A program made the position numbers and the translations under genes. Below, piece by piece: positions 29,225-39,268 of a stretch of DNA of 64,000 bases. Origin of the DNA: Clostridiisalibacter paucivorans DSM 22131 (GTDB lineage: Bacteria > Bacillota > Clostridia > Tissierellales > Clostridiisalibacteraceae); contig NZ_JHVL01000004.1 of NCBI RefSeq assembly GCF_000620125.1, forward strand, positions 1-64,000. The letters run 5' to 3'. The notes beneath the pieces were generated by a model, which saw only the letters and a program-made list of their open reading frames with translations, did not search any database and was not told the DNA's origin. Each line of letters begins with the position of its first letter. Position 1 is the stretch's first letter.

Positions 29225-29494
29225 TTATTTTTCTTCTCTGTTACCAATATTACCAATTGCCCATCTTGCAACAGTTAGTTTAGTCTTGTCTGCACCAACT
29301 TCGATGGTAAGGGCTTCATCTTTTAAGTTTATTATCTTACCCTTAATGCCTCCAATAGTTACTATCTCATCTCCTACCTTTAGATTACTCCTCATCTCTC
29401 TTATCTTCTTATCTTTCTTCTGCTGAGGTCTAATCAATAAAAAATAAAATAGTACCAAAAAGGCTAGTGGGAAAATAAATCTAGTGTATTCCAT
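29225..29494 (-). CDS. yajC: Preprotein translocase subunit YajC
   Basis: This small single-pass protein accompanies SecDF. It has one N-terminal hydrophobic helix ending in FLLIRPQQKK and a C-terminal beta domain with the GDEIVTIGGIKGKI motif. 89 residues is normal. Its gene follows tgt and ends in a terminator, the usual queA-tgt-yajC order. Confidence 0.96.
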   Translation of the reverse strand: MEYTRFIFPLAFLVLFYFLLIRPQQKKDKKIREMRSNLKVGDEIVTIGGIKGKIINLKDEALTIEVGADKTKLTVARWAIGNIGNREEK

Positions 29495-29588
29495 ATATTG
29501 CTCCTCCCTTCTAATATAATTTTATTCAACAAACAATCATTAAATCCTTCAATTTTTTAATGTTTTTTATTCACATACTATTCTTGAC

Positions 29589-30731
<1,143 letters not shown>

Positions 30732-30738
30732 TTAATTT

Positions 30739-31764
30739 TTATTTAATAAACATTGCATCCCCAAAACTAAAAAATCTATATTTTTCATCAACAGCACACT
30801 TATAAGCATTTAACACATTTTCCCTAGTAGAAAGGGTACTTACCAGCATTATCAAAGTAGATTCTGGCAAATGAAAATTAGTTATTAACTTATCTACTAT
30901 TTTAAACTTATAACCAGGGTATATAAATATATCTGTCCATCCAGATTTACTTTTCACCACACCATTATCATCAGTAACCGTCTCTAAAGTTCTTGTAGAT
31001 GTAGTCCCTACTGATATAATACTTCCACCATTTTTCTTTGCATTATTTATTTTATCTGCAGCCTCCTTAGATACATCAAAAAATTCCGAATGCATATCAT
31101 GGTTTTCTACGTCATCTACCTTTACAGGTCTAAATGTGCCCAATCCCACATGGAGAGTAATAAATGCTATATTAACTCCCTTATTCTTAATATCATCCAA
31201 CAATTCTTTTGTAAAGTGAAGACCCGCAGTAGGTGCAGCAGCAGACCCTTCATTTTTAGAATATACAGTCTGATATCTATCTTTATCACCTAACTTTTCT
31301 GTTATATAAGGAGGAAGGGGCATCTCTCCCAATTTATCTAATATTTCATTAAATATCCCATTATATTTAAATTCTATTAACCGTGTTCCCCCTTCTCTTA
31401 TATCTAAAACAGTAGCCTCTAAAAGTCCCTCTCCAAACACTATATTATCTCCTATTCTGGCTTTTTTACCAGGCTTAACCAAAGTCTCCCATTGATCTCC
31501 CTTTACCCTTTTCAATAGCAAAAACTCAACCTTGCCGCCAGTGTTCTTCCTCTCTCCAAACAATCTAGCAGGTATGACCTTTGTATCATTTAACACTAAA
31601 CAATCTCCAGGGTTTAAATACTCTATTATATCTTTAAATATCTTATGTTCAATTTTCCCTGTTTCTTTATCTAATATCATCAGTCTAGATAGCTTTCTAT
31701 CCTCTAATGGGTGTTGTGCTATAAGTTTTTCTGGCAAATAAAAATTAAAATCCTCCGTCTTCAA
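30739..31764 (-). CDS. queA: S-adenosylmethionine:tRNA ribosyltransferase-isomerase
   Basis: This transfers and isomerises the ribosyl part of SAM to make epoxyqueuosine. The family sequences [11 protein letters not shown] and [12 protein letters not shown] are present. I favour TTG 31764, since QueA usually begins MKT-D-F; ATG codons at 31773 and 31770 are so close to AAAGG that they are poorly spaced. This gives 341 residues, the normal size. It precedes tgt. Confidence 0.95.
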   Translation of the reverse strand: MKTEDFNFYLPEKLIAQHPLEDRKLSRLMILDKETGKIEHKIFKDIIEYLNPGDCLVLNDTKVIPARLFGERKNTGGKVEFLLLKRVKGDQWETLVKPGKKARIGDNIVFGEGLLEATVLDIREGGTRLIEFKYNGIFNEILDKLGEMPLPPYITEKLGDKDRYQTVYSKNEGSAAAPTAGLHFTKELLDDIKNKGVNIAFITLHVGLGTFRPVKVDDVENHDMHSEFFDVSKEAADKINNAKKNGGSIISVGTTSTRTLETVTDDNGVVKSKSGWTDIFIYPGYKFKIVDKLITNFHLPESTLIMLVSTLSTRENVLNAYKCAVDEKYRFFSFGDAMFIK

Positions 31765-31776
31765 ATTCATCATCCT

Positions 31777-33366
31777 TTACTCAATTTCTACATCATTATA
31801 ATAATATTCTATTATTTGTTCATAGCTATAGCCTAGTTCAGCCATCTTTTTAGCTCCCCACTGACTCATTCCCAATCCATGTCCCCAACCTTTTCCATTA
31901 AAAACTATACCTTCACTAGATGATTGGTTTATAGTTTTATGATTTTCTCCATCAGTTAAATTATACCTAATATTTTTTCTATTGGTACCTCTATTTGCTA
32001 TATTGTTACTATGTCCTGACAATATAAAGGCTGAATCTACAGACATCCTTTGTATTCCATTTCCCAGACCATCTATTACATACGTCTCTATGCCAGAAGA
32101 TCCAATATCAAACCATGTACTCTTTACAATATTATACCCAAATATTTTTCTTATCTCTTCTTTTTCAAATACCTTGCTGCCATATTTCCCTTCGAATTCA
32201 ATCTCTAATATCCTACCATTTTCAGACTTAGATAATACATCTATAGACAGTATCTCCCCAATGTCTATACCATTTCTAGAAAAGACCTCTCTTACTTTGT
32301 CATTAGTAAGTACTAATTGCCAATTAGTGTTAGGGGAGCCTACAGAAAACTTGTCCTCTACAGACTTTAAATACGGTACTGGATTACTCCATACATTTTC
32401 ACTGTTTTCTGTTTTACCACCACTGTTGGAATGATAATAAGCATATATAGGTTCTCCATCATATGTAATTAATTCATTTCTCGTATCATCAATGGCATCA
32501 TTAGTCTTGGAATCTTCCCATTTATATCCACCATAAACTTGACAATGATTATTGTCACACAGATCAAACCCCTCTGCATTATGCCTATCTATATTTACAA
32601 TAGTAAAATTTCTAGCTGCAATAGCCTGAGCCTTCAACGCCTCCTCATGCCAACTTGGAGATATCTCTCTAGGAACTACACCATATAAATAATGGTCTAC
32701 AGTAACACGATTTATTGGGATTATCTTTTTATTTCTTACAGTAAATCCTATATAATCCCTATAGGCATTATTGTCTAATTCTACAACAGACTCCTTGTCC
32801 CAATTATCCGCTGAAATAAAATATGTGCTATCTTCACTATTATATAAAAAAAGCATACCTTCATAATCATCATATACAGCTATTGCATCGTCATCAGTAG
32901 TTATTATTTTTAGATCTCCATTTATATCATCTTCCATACTACGATAATCAGATTCTGCTTCTCTTTCACTTGTATAAGGTCCAAATGCTATGTAATATCC
33001 TCCATTACATGCATATATAAAGGCCAATAGATCTTCATCATCCTTTAATTCATCAATTTCATCTGTTATATCACTAATATCATCAAATTCCTTGTCCATT
33101 ACAATAATATATGGACTAATATTTTGAGCATATCCCACTGTAATTTCGTCCTCTTTTATCCTTAAAATAGTCTCAAAATCTCTTTCTACTTCACCTACAT
33201 TAAATCCATCAGTACTTTGAACAGTATAAGTATTGCTTCCATTCATGATGCTCTTAAGCCCTATGTCTACATAATCGGGTATATCATAACTAGCATAACT
33301 ATAGCTACGGGTTGACATGACTAAAATAATTGCAAACAATATATATATAATATTTTTTCTCCCCAA
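31777..33366 (-). CDS. SpoIID/LytB-domain secreted protein
   Basis: A signal peptide (residues 1-24, ending SYA) is followed by a SPOR-like region (about 95-150) and a SpoIID/LytB domain with VPREISPSWHEEALKAQAIAAR. The C terminus has GKGWGHGLGMSQWGAK. SpoIID-type proteins cut denuded septal glycan during engulfment, so a cell-wall lytic role is expected. At 529 residues it is longer than SpoIID itself. It lies between DUF2905 and queA. TTG start with GGGGGAGA upstream. Confidence 0.88.
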   Translation of the reverse strand: MGRKNIIYILFAIILVMSTRSYSYASYDIPDYVDIGLKSIMNGSNTYTVQSTDGFNVGEVERDFETILRIKEDEITVGYAQNISPYIIVMDKEFDDISDITDEIDELKDDEDLLAFIYACNGGYYIAFGPYTSEREAESDYRSMEDDINGDLKIITTDDDAIAVYDDYEGMLFLYNSEDSTYFISADNWDKESVVELDNNAYRDYIGFTVRNKKIIPINRVTVDHYLYGVVPREISPSWHEEALKAQAIAARNFTIVNIDRHNAEGFDLCDNNHCQVYGGYKWEDSKTNDAIDDTRNELITYDGEPIYAYYHSNSGGKTENSENVWSNPVPYLKSVEDKFSVGSPNTNWQLVLTNDKVREVFSRNGIDIGEILSIDVLSKSENGRILEIEFEGKYGSKVFEKEEIRKIFGYNIVKSTWFDIGSSGIETYVIDGLGNGIQRMSVDSAFILSGHSNNIANRGTNRKNIRYNLTDGENHKTINQSSSEGIVFNGKGWGHGLGMSQWGAKKMAELGYSYEQIIEYYYNDVEIE

Positions 33367-33393
33367 TGCTATCTCCCCCTCTTCATTATTTCT

Positions 33394-33606
33394 TTACATC
33401 CTATTTATTAAATAAAATATCAAACTTAATACTATGCTTATAATTATAGATGTCATTACAGGAAAAATAAAGGTGAAATTGCCTTTTTTAATAAAAATAT
33501 CTCCAGGCAATCTTCCTAATCCCATTTTTTGAAAGACAATTAACGCTCCTCCCAGTACTATTAATAAAACACCAATAGTTATTATCATCTTTCCTATAGA
33601 TTGCAT
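33394..33606 (-). CDS. DUF2905 family small membrane protein
   Basis: The 70-residue protein has two hydrophobic segments (about residues 8-25 and 46-67) and a polar middle GLGRLPGDIFIKKGNFTFIFPV that is characteristic of DUF2905. Its function is unknown. It is typically found next to ruvB in Firmicutes, as here, with about 60 bp between. Confidence 0.85.
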   Translation of the reverse strand: MQSIGKMIITIGVLLIVLGGALIVFQKMGLGRLPGDIFIKKGNFTFIFPVMTSIIISIVLSLIFYLINRM

Positions 33607-33665
33607 TTATTCCACTCTCCTATGAAATAATCACTACACAAAATTCTAAAATATAAGTTCCGCCT

Positions 33666-34673
33666 TTAATTCTCGAGTTTTATATTAAAATGTTTCAAAC
33701 ACCTCTGAGTCACTACTCTACCCCTTGGAGTTCTATTTATAAATCCTATCTGCAATAAATAAGGCTCATACACATCTTCTATAGTATTTCTCTCTTCACC
33801 AATAGATGCAGCCAATGTATCTAGGCCTACAGGACCACCTCCAAATTTTTCTATGATAGTCATTATAAGCTTTTTATCTACATTATCTAGACCTAAATCA
33901 TCCACTTCCAACAATTCCAATGCCTTCTTAGCAACTTCTTTATTTACAAATCCATCTTCAACTACTTGGGCATAATCCCTTACTCTTTTTAATAGTCTAT
34001 TTGCTATCCTTGGTGTTCCCCTGGACCGCTTAGCTATCTCCAATGCCCCTTCTTCATCAATATCCACCTGTAATATTTCTGCTGACCTTCTAACTATGAT
34101 TTTTAAATCATCAATCTCATAATAGTCTAATTTGCAGATAACTCCAAATCTATCTCTTAATGGAGATGTCAAAAGACCGGCCCTTGTAGTTGCCCCTATA
34201 AGAGTAAATCTAGATAAATCTAATCTTATAGACCTTGCACTGGGTCCCTTTCCTATAATTATGTCCAATGCAAAATCCTCCATGGCAGGATATAATATTT
34301 CCTCTACTGTTCTATTTAACCTATGAATTTCATCTATAAATAATACATCATTTTCCCCTAAATTAGTTAATATAGCAGCTAAATCCCCTGGTCTTTCAAT
34401 AGCAGGACCAGAAGTAATTCTAATATTTACCCCCATTTCATTAGCTATTATACTTGCAAGGGTTGTTTTTCCTAAACCAGGTGGTCCATATAATAGTACA
34501 TGGTCTAAGGATTCTTGTCTGTCTTTTGCTGCTTTGATAAAAATCTCTAATTTTTTCTTTATCTTATCCTGTCCTGTATATTCCGTTAAGGTTTTAGGTC
34601 TCAATGAAAATTCCATCTCATAATCTTCTTCCCTTATATTCCTTGTTATAATCCTATTTTCCATTTCCTCCAT
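33666..34673 (-). CDS. ruvB: Holliday junction branch-migration motor RuvB
   Basis: The AAA+ ATPase drives branch migration together with RuvA. Walker A is GPPGLGKTT, Walker B DEIH, sensor 1 is TTRAG and the C-terminal winged-helix region ends in RTPRGRVVT. At 335 residues it is normal. The ATG at 34673 follows GGAGG; a later ATG at 34664 is too close to its site. It follows ruvA by about 15 bp. Confidence 0.98.
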   Translation of the reverse strand: MEEMENRIITRNIREEDYEMEFSLRPKTLTEYTGQDKIKKKLEIFIKAAKDRQESLDHVLLYGPPGLGKTTLASIIANEMGVNIRITSGPAIERPGDLAAILTNLGENDVLFIDEIHRLNRTVEEILYPAMEDFALDIIIGKGPSARSIRLDLSRFTLIGATTRAGLLTSPLRDRFGVICKLDYYEIDDLKIIVRRSAEILQVDIDEEGALEIAKRSRGTPRIANRLLKRVRDYAQVVEDGFVNKEVAKKALELLEVDDLGLDNVDKKLIMTIIEKFGGGPVGLDTLAASIGEERNTIEDVYEPYLLQIGFINRTPRGRVVTQRCLKHFNIKLEN

Positions 34674-34688
34674 TCCCTATTACCTCCA

Positions 34689-35285
34689 CTATTTTTTTGA
34701 CAATTCCAATAAAGCCTTCTTTATAGTTTCTTCAGTAGTTAAGTTCTCCATATCTATTTTACCAATAACCTTATTTATTTCTATTCTAGTATAGCCCAAT
34801 GCCATTAATGCAGTTATAGTCTCGTCTATATTTCCATGAGTTGATATATCTACACTTGTTAAATCTTCTGATATATCATATTCAATTTTGTCCTTAAGCT
34901 CCAATATTATTCTTCTAGCAGTTTTTTTTCCTACACCTGGTGCCTTAGACAAATTATCTACATCTTCAGATGTTATAGAAAGCTTAATATCATTTGGAGA
35001 CATAGTAGACAACATGCCTAGACCTACTTTGGGTCCTATTTTGCTAACAGATAACAACAATTTAAATATTTTAAGTTCCTCATTAGATGTAAATCCATAA
35101 ATACTAATGTCGTCTTCTCTTACATTTAATAATGTATATATTTTACAATTTTTCTTGCCATCATCTTCATTAATAGATAATATAGAATTTCTAGAAGTAA
35201 ATACCTTGTACCCTATTCCTCCATTCTCTATAACTATATAATCTTCTCCAATAAAATCTATAATGCCCTTTATATATTCGAACAT
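34689..35285 (-). CDS. ruvA: Holliday junction DNA-binding protein RuvA
   Basis: RuvA tetramers bind four-way junctions and load RuvB. An N-terminal OB domain, two central helix-hairpin-helix motifs (one as APGVGKKTARRIILELKDK), and a C-terminal RuvB-contact domain are visible in 198 residues. It lies between ruvC and ruvB in one run. Confidence 0.97.
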   Translation of the reverse strand: MFEYIKGIIDFIGEDYIVIENGGIGYKVFTSRNSILSINEDDGKKNCKIYTLLNVREDDISIYGFTSNEELKIFKLLLSVSKIGPKVGLGMLSTMSPNDIKLSITSEDVDNLSKAPGVGKKTARRIILELKDKIEYDISEDLTSVDISTHGNIDETITALMALGYTRIEINKVIGKIDMENLTTEETIKKALLELSKK

Positions 35286-35298
35286 AGAAAAACCTCCA

Positions 35299-35793
35299 TT
35301 ATCTTATTCTAAATAGACTGTCAAAATTCATTGAATGGGCATGACATATAGCTACCGCCAAAGCATCGGCTACATCATCAGGTTTAGGTATTTCAGAAAG
35401 ATTTAAAAGTATTTTTACCATTTCTTGTACTTGTCTTTTTTTAGCCCGTCCATATCCAACTACTCCTTGTTTTACCTGTAAAGGAGTATATTCAAAAATA
35501 TCTATCTCTTTATTTATTGCTGTCAATAATTCTACACCTCTGGCCTGTCCCACATCTATAGCTGTTTTTACATTTTTATTAAAAAATAACTCCTCTATAG
35601 CAAAGACATCGGGATTATATTTAACTAAAATTTCAGTAAGCTCATCATATATAATTTTAAGTCTTTCTGGAAAAGAATATTTAGGCTCTGTAGTTATTGC
35701 ACCATAATCTATCACTTTAAAATTATTTCCTTTATATCTTATAATACCATATCCTACAATTGCAATTCCTGGATCAATTCCTATTATTATCAC
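35299..35793 (-). CDS. ruvC: Holliday junction resolvase RuvC
   Basis: This RNase H-fold endonuclease cuts Holliday junctions. The first catalytic aspartate is in [13 protein letters not shown] in FAIEELFF, and the C-terminal [12 protein letters not shown] supplies the last acidic residues. Its 164 residues match the family. It heads the ruvC-ruvA-ruvB run, downstream of a bofC terminator. Confidence 0.97.
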   Translation of the reverse strand: MIIIGIDPGIAIVGYGIIRYKGNNFKVIDYGAITTEPKYSFPERLKIIYDELTEILVKYNPDVFAIEELFFNKNVKTAIDVGQARGVELLTAINKEIDIFEYTPLQVKQGVVGYGRAKKRQVQEMVKILLNLSEIPKPDDVADALAVAICHAHSMNFDSLFRIR

Positions 35794-35879
35794 TGAATCA
35801 TCTCCCTATAAAAATTACATACTATACAAACATATATTCGATATTTTTCTCCAAATTCCTTTATTATTTTCAAATATAA

Positions 35880-35906
35880 AAAATAAGACATTATGTCTTA
35901 TTTTTT
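35880..35906 (-). terminator. Rho-independent terminator of the BofC-like gene
   Basis: AAAAATAAGACAT pairs with ATGTCTTATTTTT in an A+T-flanked hairpin with a T run on both strands, just after the stop of the BofC-like gene. Confidence 0.88.
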
Positions 35907-35910
35907 ATAT

Positions 35911-36504
35911 TTAACTTATAAAATTTTCTAAAGTATTTATAAGTTCTTCCTGACTATCAACAATTATGCCCTTCCTTAATTTTTCTTGATCTACCTCTCT
36001 CAATAAGCTTACAGGATGGCTTATTATTTCTTTTAAATCCATCTCTCCCTGTTCATTTATCTTATATACAGCTATCCTACCATCTTTTTCTTTTAATACA
36101 TAATGATTTGGACAAATCTGTTCCTTGTTTACTTTAATAATAACCTTATTATTATTAAAATACACTACTTTCCAGTCTAGCTCTCTAGATAATATATATT
36201 CATCTAAGTCTTTTTCACTCATATTTATCATATTTTCATCAGGTTTTTTAGATTCTCTTATAGTGTGATCACATTGTGTATAGTATATTATATATTCAAT
36301 ATCTGTATTTGGTCTTATTTTTTCTTCTTCTCTAGCTATCTCAACATTGTTCTGTTCTTCCATAGAAATATCTTGAGGTTCATCAACCTTCTCTTGAGGC
36401 TTTTTATTCACTATTTTATCTCCTGCAAATACTCCTAAATAAAAACCACTAACTATAGAAGCAGTTAGAATCAGGGCAAAAATCCACCCTTTTAAAAATT
36501 TCAT
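35911..36504 (-). CDS. BofC-like sporulation protein
   Basis: One N-terminal membrane segment (about residues 6-28) is followed by a Lys/Glu-rich linker, an antiparallel beta region with DIEYIIYYTQCDH, and the BofC C-terminal domain (CPNHYVLKEKDGRIAVYKIN). BofC acts in the forespore intermembrane space to control SigK maturation through SpoIVB. At 197 residues it is normal. Its ribosome site lies inside a 12-bp hairpin (see 36505-36541), so translation may be restrained. Confidence 0.82.
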   Translation of the reverse strand: MKFLKGWIFALILTASIVSGFYLGVFAGDKIVNKKPQEKVDEPQDISMEEQNNVEIAREEEKIRPNTDIEYIIYYTQCDHTIRESKKPDENMINMSEKDLDEYILSRELDWKVVYFNNNKVIIKVNKEQICPNHYVLKEKDGRIAVYKINEQGEMDLKEIISHPVSLLREVDQEKLRKGIIVDSQEELINTLENFIS

Positions 36505-36541
36505 AAAATATCCCTCCTAAGTCTCTCTAGAGGGATATTTT
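36505..36541 (-). promoter_or_regulatory. Hairpin sequestering the BofC-like gene's ribosome-binding site
   Basis: On the minus strand AAAATATCCCTC pairs perfectly (12 bp) with GAGGGATATTTT, and the second arm contains the GGAGGG site directly before the ATG at 36504. The upstream arm also carries an A-rich/T-rich border, so on plus-strand reading it looks like a terminator. Confidence 0.7.
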
Positions 36542-36578
36542 TTCCAACTTCTATGTATTTTATTCATTTATACTAAAT

Positions 36579-37319
36579 TTAAACATATCTTTTTAATACT
36601 TTATCATTCAATGCATACCAACAGGCATCTTTATAAATATTTTTAAGATTTCTAGTCAATACCTGTACTATAGCTGAATACACTTTATTTATATGAGTCT
36701 CATCAAGTTTGTAACACTCTTCTTTAATATTAAAATTCTGGTTATAAATATTGAAATCCAACTTCAATTGCTTGTCAACATATTTATCTAAATTTATAAT
36801 TTTTTTCTTTATAACTTTTTCACAAAAATCATTAACCATTTTGTGTATATCTTTGTCCCTATTTTCTTTCATATCTATTTCTTTTCTTATACTATTCCGT
36901 ATACCCTTTGCCTTTTTATCTTTAATATTGAAATGAAACAAATAATTTTGTTCATATATTTTTTCGATATTAAATACTTCTAAAGCTCTTTTTTCGATAA
37001 TATTTACCCAATTATTATTGAAAAATCCATATTTATAACCTTCTAAATAAAAACATAACTCTATTCTATTGATATCATCATGTATTATCCTAGTTATACT
37101 TTGGGCTATTATATCTTTATTTTCATTATTATTTAATACAGTTTTAATTCTATGTCTGATATTTTTAGAACAAATATATTTAGGATATATATTGCTTATG
37201 TTCTCTTCCAAATCATATAGAGATAACAATATATGTATAGAATTAATATCATTATCGAATAAAAACTGATTTTTTAATCCATCATACAATTCCCACAATT
37301 TTATCGCAGATGTGGACAT
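36579..37319 (-). CDS. Unrecognised protein behind a structured leader
   Basis: I do not recognise this protein. The 246 residues are lysine- and isoleucine-rich, predicted largely helical and soluble, with FYLEGYKYGFFNNNWVNIIEKRALE as the most distinctive segment. The GGGAGGG seven bases before ATG 37319 is a strong site; an in-frame start at 37355 is unlikely. A leader with promoter and terminator precedes it, and a BofC-like gene follows, so a sporulation-timed role is possible. Nothing in the sequence shows a catalytic site. Confidence 0.7.
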   Translation of the reverse strand: MSTSAIKLWELYDGLKNQFLFDNDINSIHILLSLYDLEENISNIYPKYICSKNIRHRIKTVLNNNENKDIIAQSITRIIHDDINRIELCFYLEGYKYGFFNNNWVNIIEKRALEVFNIEKIYEQNYLFHFNIKDKKAKGIRNSIRKEIDMKENRDKDIHKMVNDFCEKVIKKKIINLDKYVDKQLKLDFNIYNQNFNIKEECYKLDETHINKVYSAIVQVLTRNLKNIYKDACWYALNDKVLKRYV

Positions 37320-37378
37320 AAAAATCCCTCCCTTAGCAATTATTACCAACTTCAAAGAGGGCTATAACAAAACCTATC

Positions 37379-37596
37379 AAAAAAATATACATTTAGTAGA
37401 AAATCTTTTTCATTTTTATGCATGTCCGACTACTTAAAATGTATATAATCTAAATCTTTACCTAAATACCTTAATTGACTCTTTGATGCTGTAAAAGATT
37501 TTCTGTTATAAACCCTGAGACCAAATTAAACTAACATTCTATGGGATACTTCATATTCTATTATTTTTCGATATATTTTTCAAATTAAAGATGACT
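37379..37596 (-). ncRNA. Structured leader RNA with terminator and competing antiterminator pairing
   Basis: From the promoter the transcript (about 37596) runs to a terminator at 37379-37445: TATACATTT-AGTAG pairs with CTACT-TA-AAATGTATA, then seven T. Within, AAAAGATTTTCT (37493-37504) is exactly complementary to AGAAAATCTTTT (37398-37409), the latter inside the terminator loop region. The two pairings would compete. It may be a riboswitch or attenuator for the gene at 37319, or an independent small RNA; 6S RNA was considered but not supported. Confidence 0.65.
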
Positions 37597-37602
37597 TAGA
37601 AT

Positions 37603-37631
37603 ATTATATAATTTAATTGACCATCTGACAA
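37603..37631 (-). promoter_or_regulatory. Near-consensus promoter of the structured leader
   Basis: TTGTCA (37631-37626) and TATAAT (37608-37603) are 17 bp apart. An A about seven bases on (near 37596) is a likely start. This is among the strongest promoters in the window. Confidence 0.85.
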
Positions 37632-37700
37632 TAGCTACTGGGAATCTTTTTTGTAACTATGTTAAAATAAATTAAAATATTATTATAAAAGGAGGTACCA

Positions 37701-38447
37701 ATGAATCTCTTATTAATTCTTTTTACTGGTCTAATATCAGGGTTTTTAAATACTGTAGCTGGAGGTGGATCATTATTCACAATTCCCATATTAATATTTC
37801 TAGGACTTCCTTCAGCTATAGCAAATGGAACTAATAGAATTGCTTTAATGGTTCAAAATATTGTAGCCATATGTAATTTTAAAAGCAAAGGTTTTTTTGA
37901 TTATAGATTAGGACTTACATTGGCTATTCCTGCCACTATAGGTGCAATAATAGGAGCTAAAATTGCAATATCACTGTCTGATGAACTTTTTAATAAAATA
38001 TTAGCCACTATTATGATAGGAATTTTGATACTGATTATATGGCAGCCTCAAAAAAAGTCTTCAGAAATTCACTCATTAAAAGGTGCTAAAAAATTTGTTG
38101 CTATAATTGTATTTTTATTTATAGGTATCTATGGAGGATTAATCCAAGCTGGAGTAGGATTTATTATCATTGCATCTTTGACTCTTATCACTGGATTCTC
38201 TTTAACAAAAATAAATAGTATTAAAGTTTTAGTTGTAGCTTTATATATGCTATCTTCACTGATTGTATTTATAGTAAATAATAAAATAGATTGGACATTT
38301 GGTATTATTTTAGCAATAGGCAATAGTATCGGTGCTTATTTAGGAAGCAACTTTGCTGTAAACAAAGGAGATAAATGGATTAGAATTGTTGTCATTGTAT
38401 CAGTAATACTAATGTCTCTAAAACTCTTTGGTGTTATAGATATTTAG
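37701..38447 (+). CDS. TSUP (TauE/SafE) family membrane permease
   Basis: The 248-residue protein has about eight hydrophobic segments. The two family repeats start with GFLNTVAGGGSLFTIPIL and YGGLIQAGVGFIIIASLT. TSUP members export or import sulfite, sulfoacetate and related anions; substrate here is unassigned. The start ATG has AAGGAGG upstream. Transcribed alone on the plus strand, ending just before the repeat block at 38.5 kb. Confidence 0.87.
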   Translation: MNLLLILFTGLISGFLNTVAGGGSLFTIPILIFLGLPSAIANGTNRIALMVQNIVAICNFKSKGFFDYRLGLTLAIPATIGAIIGAKIAISLSDELFNKILATIMIGILILIIWQPQKKSSEIHSLKGAKKFVAIIVFLFIGIYGGLIQAGVGFIIIASLTLITGFSLTKINSIKVLVVALYMLSSLIVFIVNNKIDWTFGIILAIGNSIGAYLGSNFAVNKGDKWIRIVVIVSVILMSLKLFGVIDI

Positions 38448-38495
38448 GTATTTATAATACTAAATCCCCTCAAATTGTAGACAAAGCTATAAGAT

Positions 38496-38592
38496 AAGTT
38501 AGTAGGTAACAGTTAGTAGTAAGTAGTTTAATGATGAAATCTGTAGGATTTCTGCCATCAACTACTACCTACTAGCTAATACCTACTAACTT
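38496..38592 (+). repeat. Dispersed long-hairpin repeat (copy E1)
   Basis: AAGTTAGTAGGTA (38496-38508) pairs exactly with TACCTACTAACTT at the right end. Inside, AGTTAGTAGTAAGTAGTT pairs imperfectly with AACTACTACCTACTAGCT, and the tip is GAAATC-TGTAG-GATTTC. It is between the convergent TSUP gene and a 99-residue gene and is followed directly by the 80-nt unit. Confidence 0.9.
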
Positions 38593-38611
38593 CTTTTTTG
38601 CTTTTTTTACA

Positions 38612-38691
38612 CTCTTCACTTTACCACTAAGCGATTCACTCCAAATCATAATAAAGATTTGGGTTCTCTGCTTATACCATCAACTACTAAC
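38612..38691 (+). repeat. 80-nt module matching the left edge of the window
   Basis: Matches bases 19-98 at 78 of 80 positions (38612-38691). The internal CCAAATC/GATTTGG hairpin and the CCATCAACTACTAAC arm are shared. It abuts the stop of the gene at 38696. Confidence 0.9.
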
Positions 38692-38695
38692 TCAT

Positions 38696-38995
38696 TTAAT
38701 TAGTCAAAATTGATTTATAAAAAAATACCCTTTCTAAAATATCTATTTGAGTCTTTTCAAGTATTTCATCTACATAGTCATATTCATCTTTTTTTATGGT
38801 CCTTATATAGTAATACTCAATAAATTTATATCCTGCCCCCAAGGTATTGTCTATAAATTTATTACCCTTTTTATTTATAAAATGAACAAAATATTTTTTA
38901 TTTTCATCAGCAATAATACATAATATAACATTATCTGCCTCACCTTTTTTTACTTTTTCCACAGAGTTCTTCTGACATTTACTATTTTCACGCAA
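38696..38995 (-). CDS. Uncharacterised short protein, N terminus uncertain
   Basis: No family recognised. This 99-residue product, starting at TTG with GGAGAT directly upstream, has the protein-like stretch KYFVHFINKKGNKFIDNTLG. The same frame stays open upstream to about 39120 with similarly protein-like codons (for example QKYCNRHLIKLDKNKF), so either the true start is non-ATG and further upstream, or the gene has lost its original start. It lies between repeat copies. Confidence 0.5.
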   Translation of the reverse strand: MRENSKCQKNSVEKVKKGEADNVILCIIADENKKYFVHFINKKGNKFIDNTLGAGYKFIEYYYIRTIKKDEYDYVDEILEKTQIDILERVFFYKSILTN

Positions 38996-39122
38996 ATCTC
39001 CTTTTATAAATTTATTTTTATCTAACTTGATTAGATGTCTATTACAATATTTTTGTATATTTTTATTAAAAAAACCTTTAATGAAATCTATCTCCCTCCC
39101 TTCATATTGTAGATATAGGTAT

Positions 39123-39222
39123 AAAATGAGTTAGTAGTTAATGGTTAATAGGTAGTAGTTTAATGATAAAATCCATAAAATTTCTTCCGACAACTACTAG
39201 CTAATACCTACTAACTCATTTT
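39123..39222 (+). repeat. Dispersed long-hairpin repeat (copy F)
   Basis: AAAATGAGTTAGTAG pairs perfectly (15 bp) with CTACTAACTCATTTT. The centre follows the family form TTTAATGATAAAATCCATAA. It is downstream of the hutG-like gene on the minus strand. Confidence 0.9.
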
Positions 39223-39268
39223 TGTTTATCAATTATGATGATATTTTTTATGATATCTTTTGTATTAT

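Noticed and set aside
37379-37596. 6S RNA as explanation of the 37.4-37.6 kb leader
   Set aside because: The 5' and 3' ends do not form a closing stem, and the main pairing is internal. A weak CCCTGAG-like similarity was not enough. Not excluded by a covariance search.
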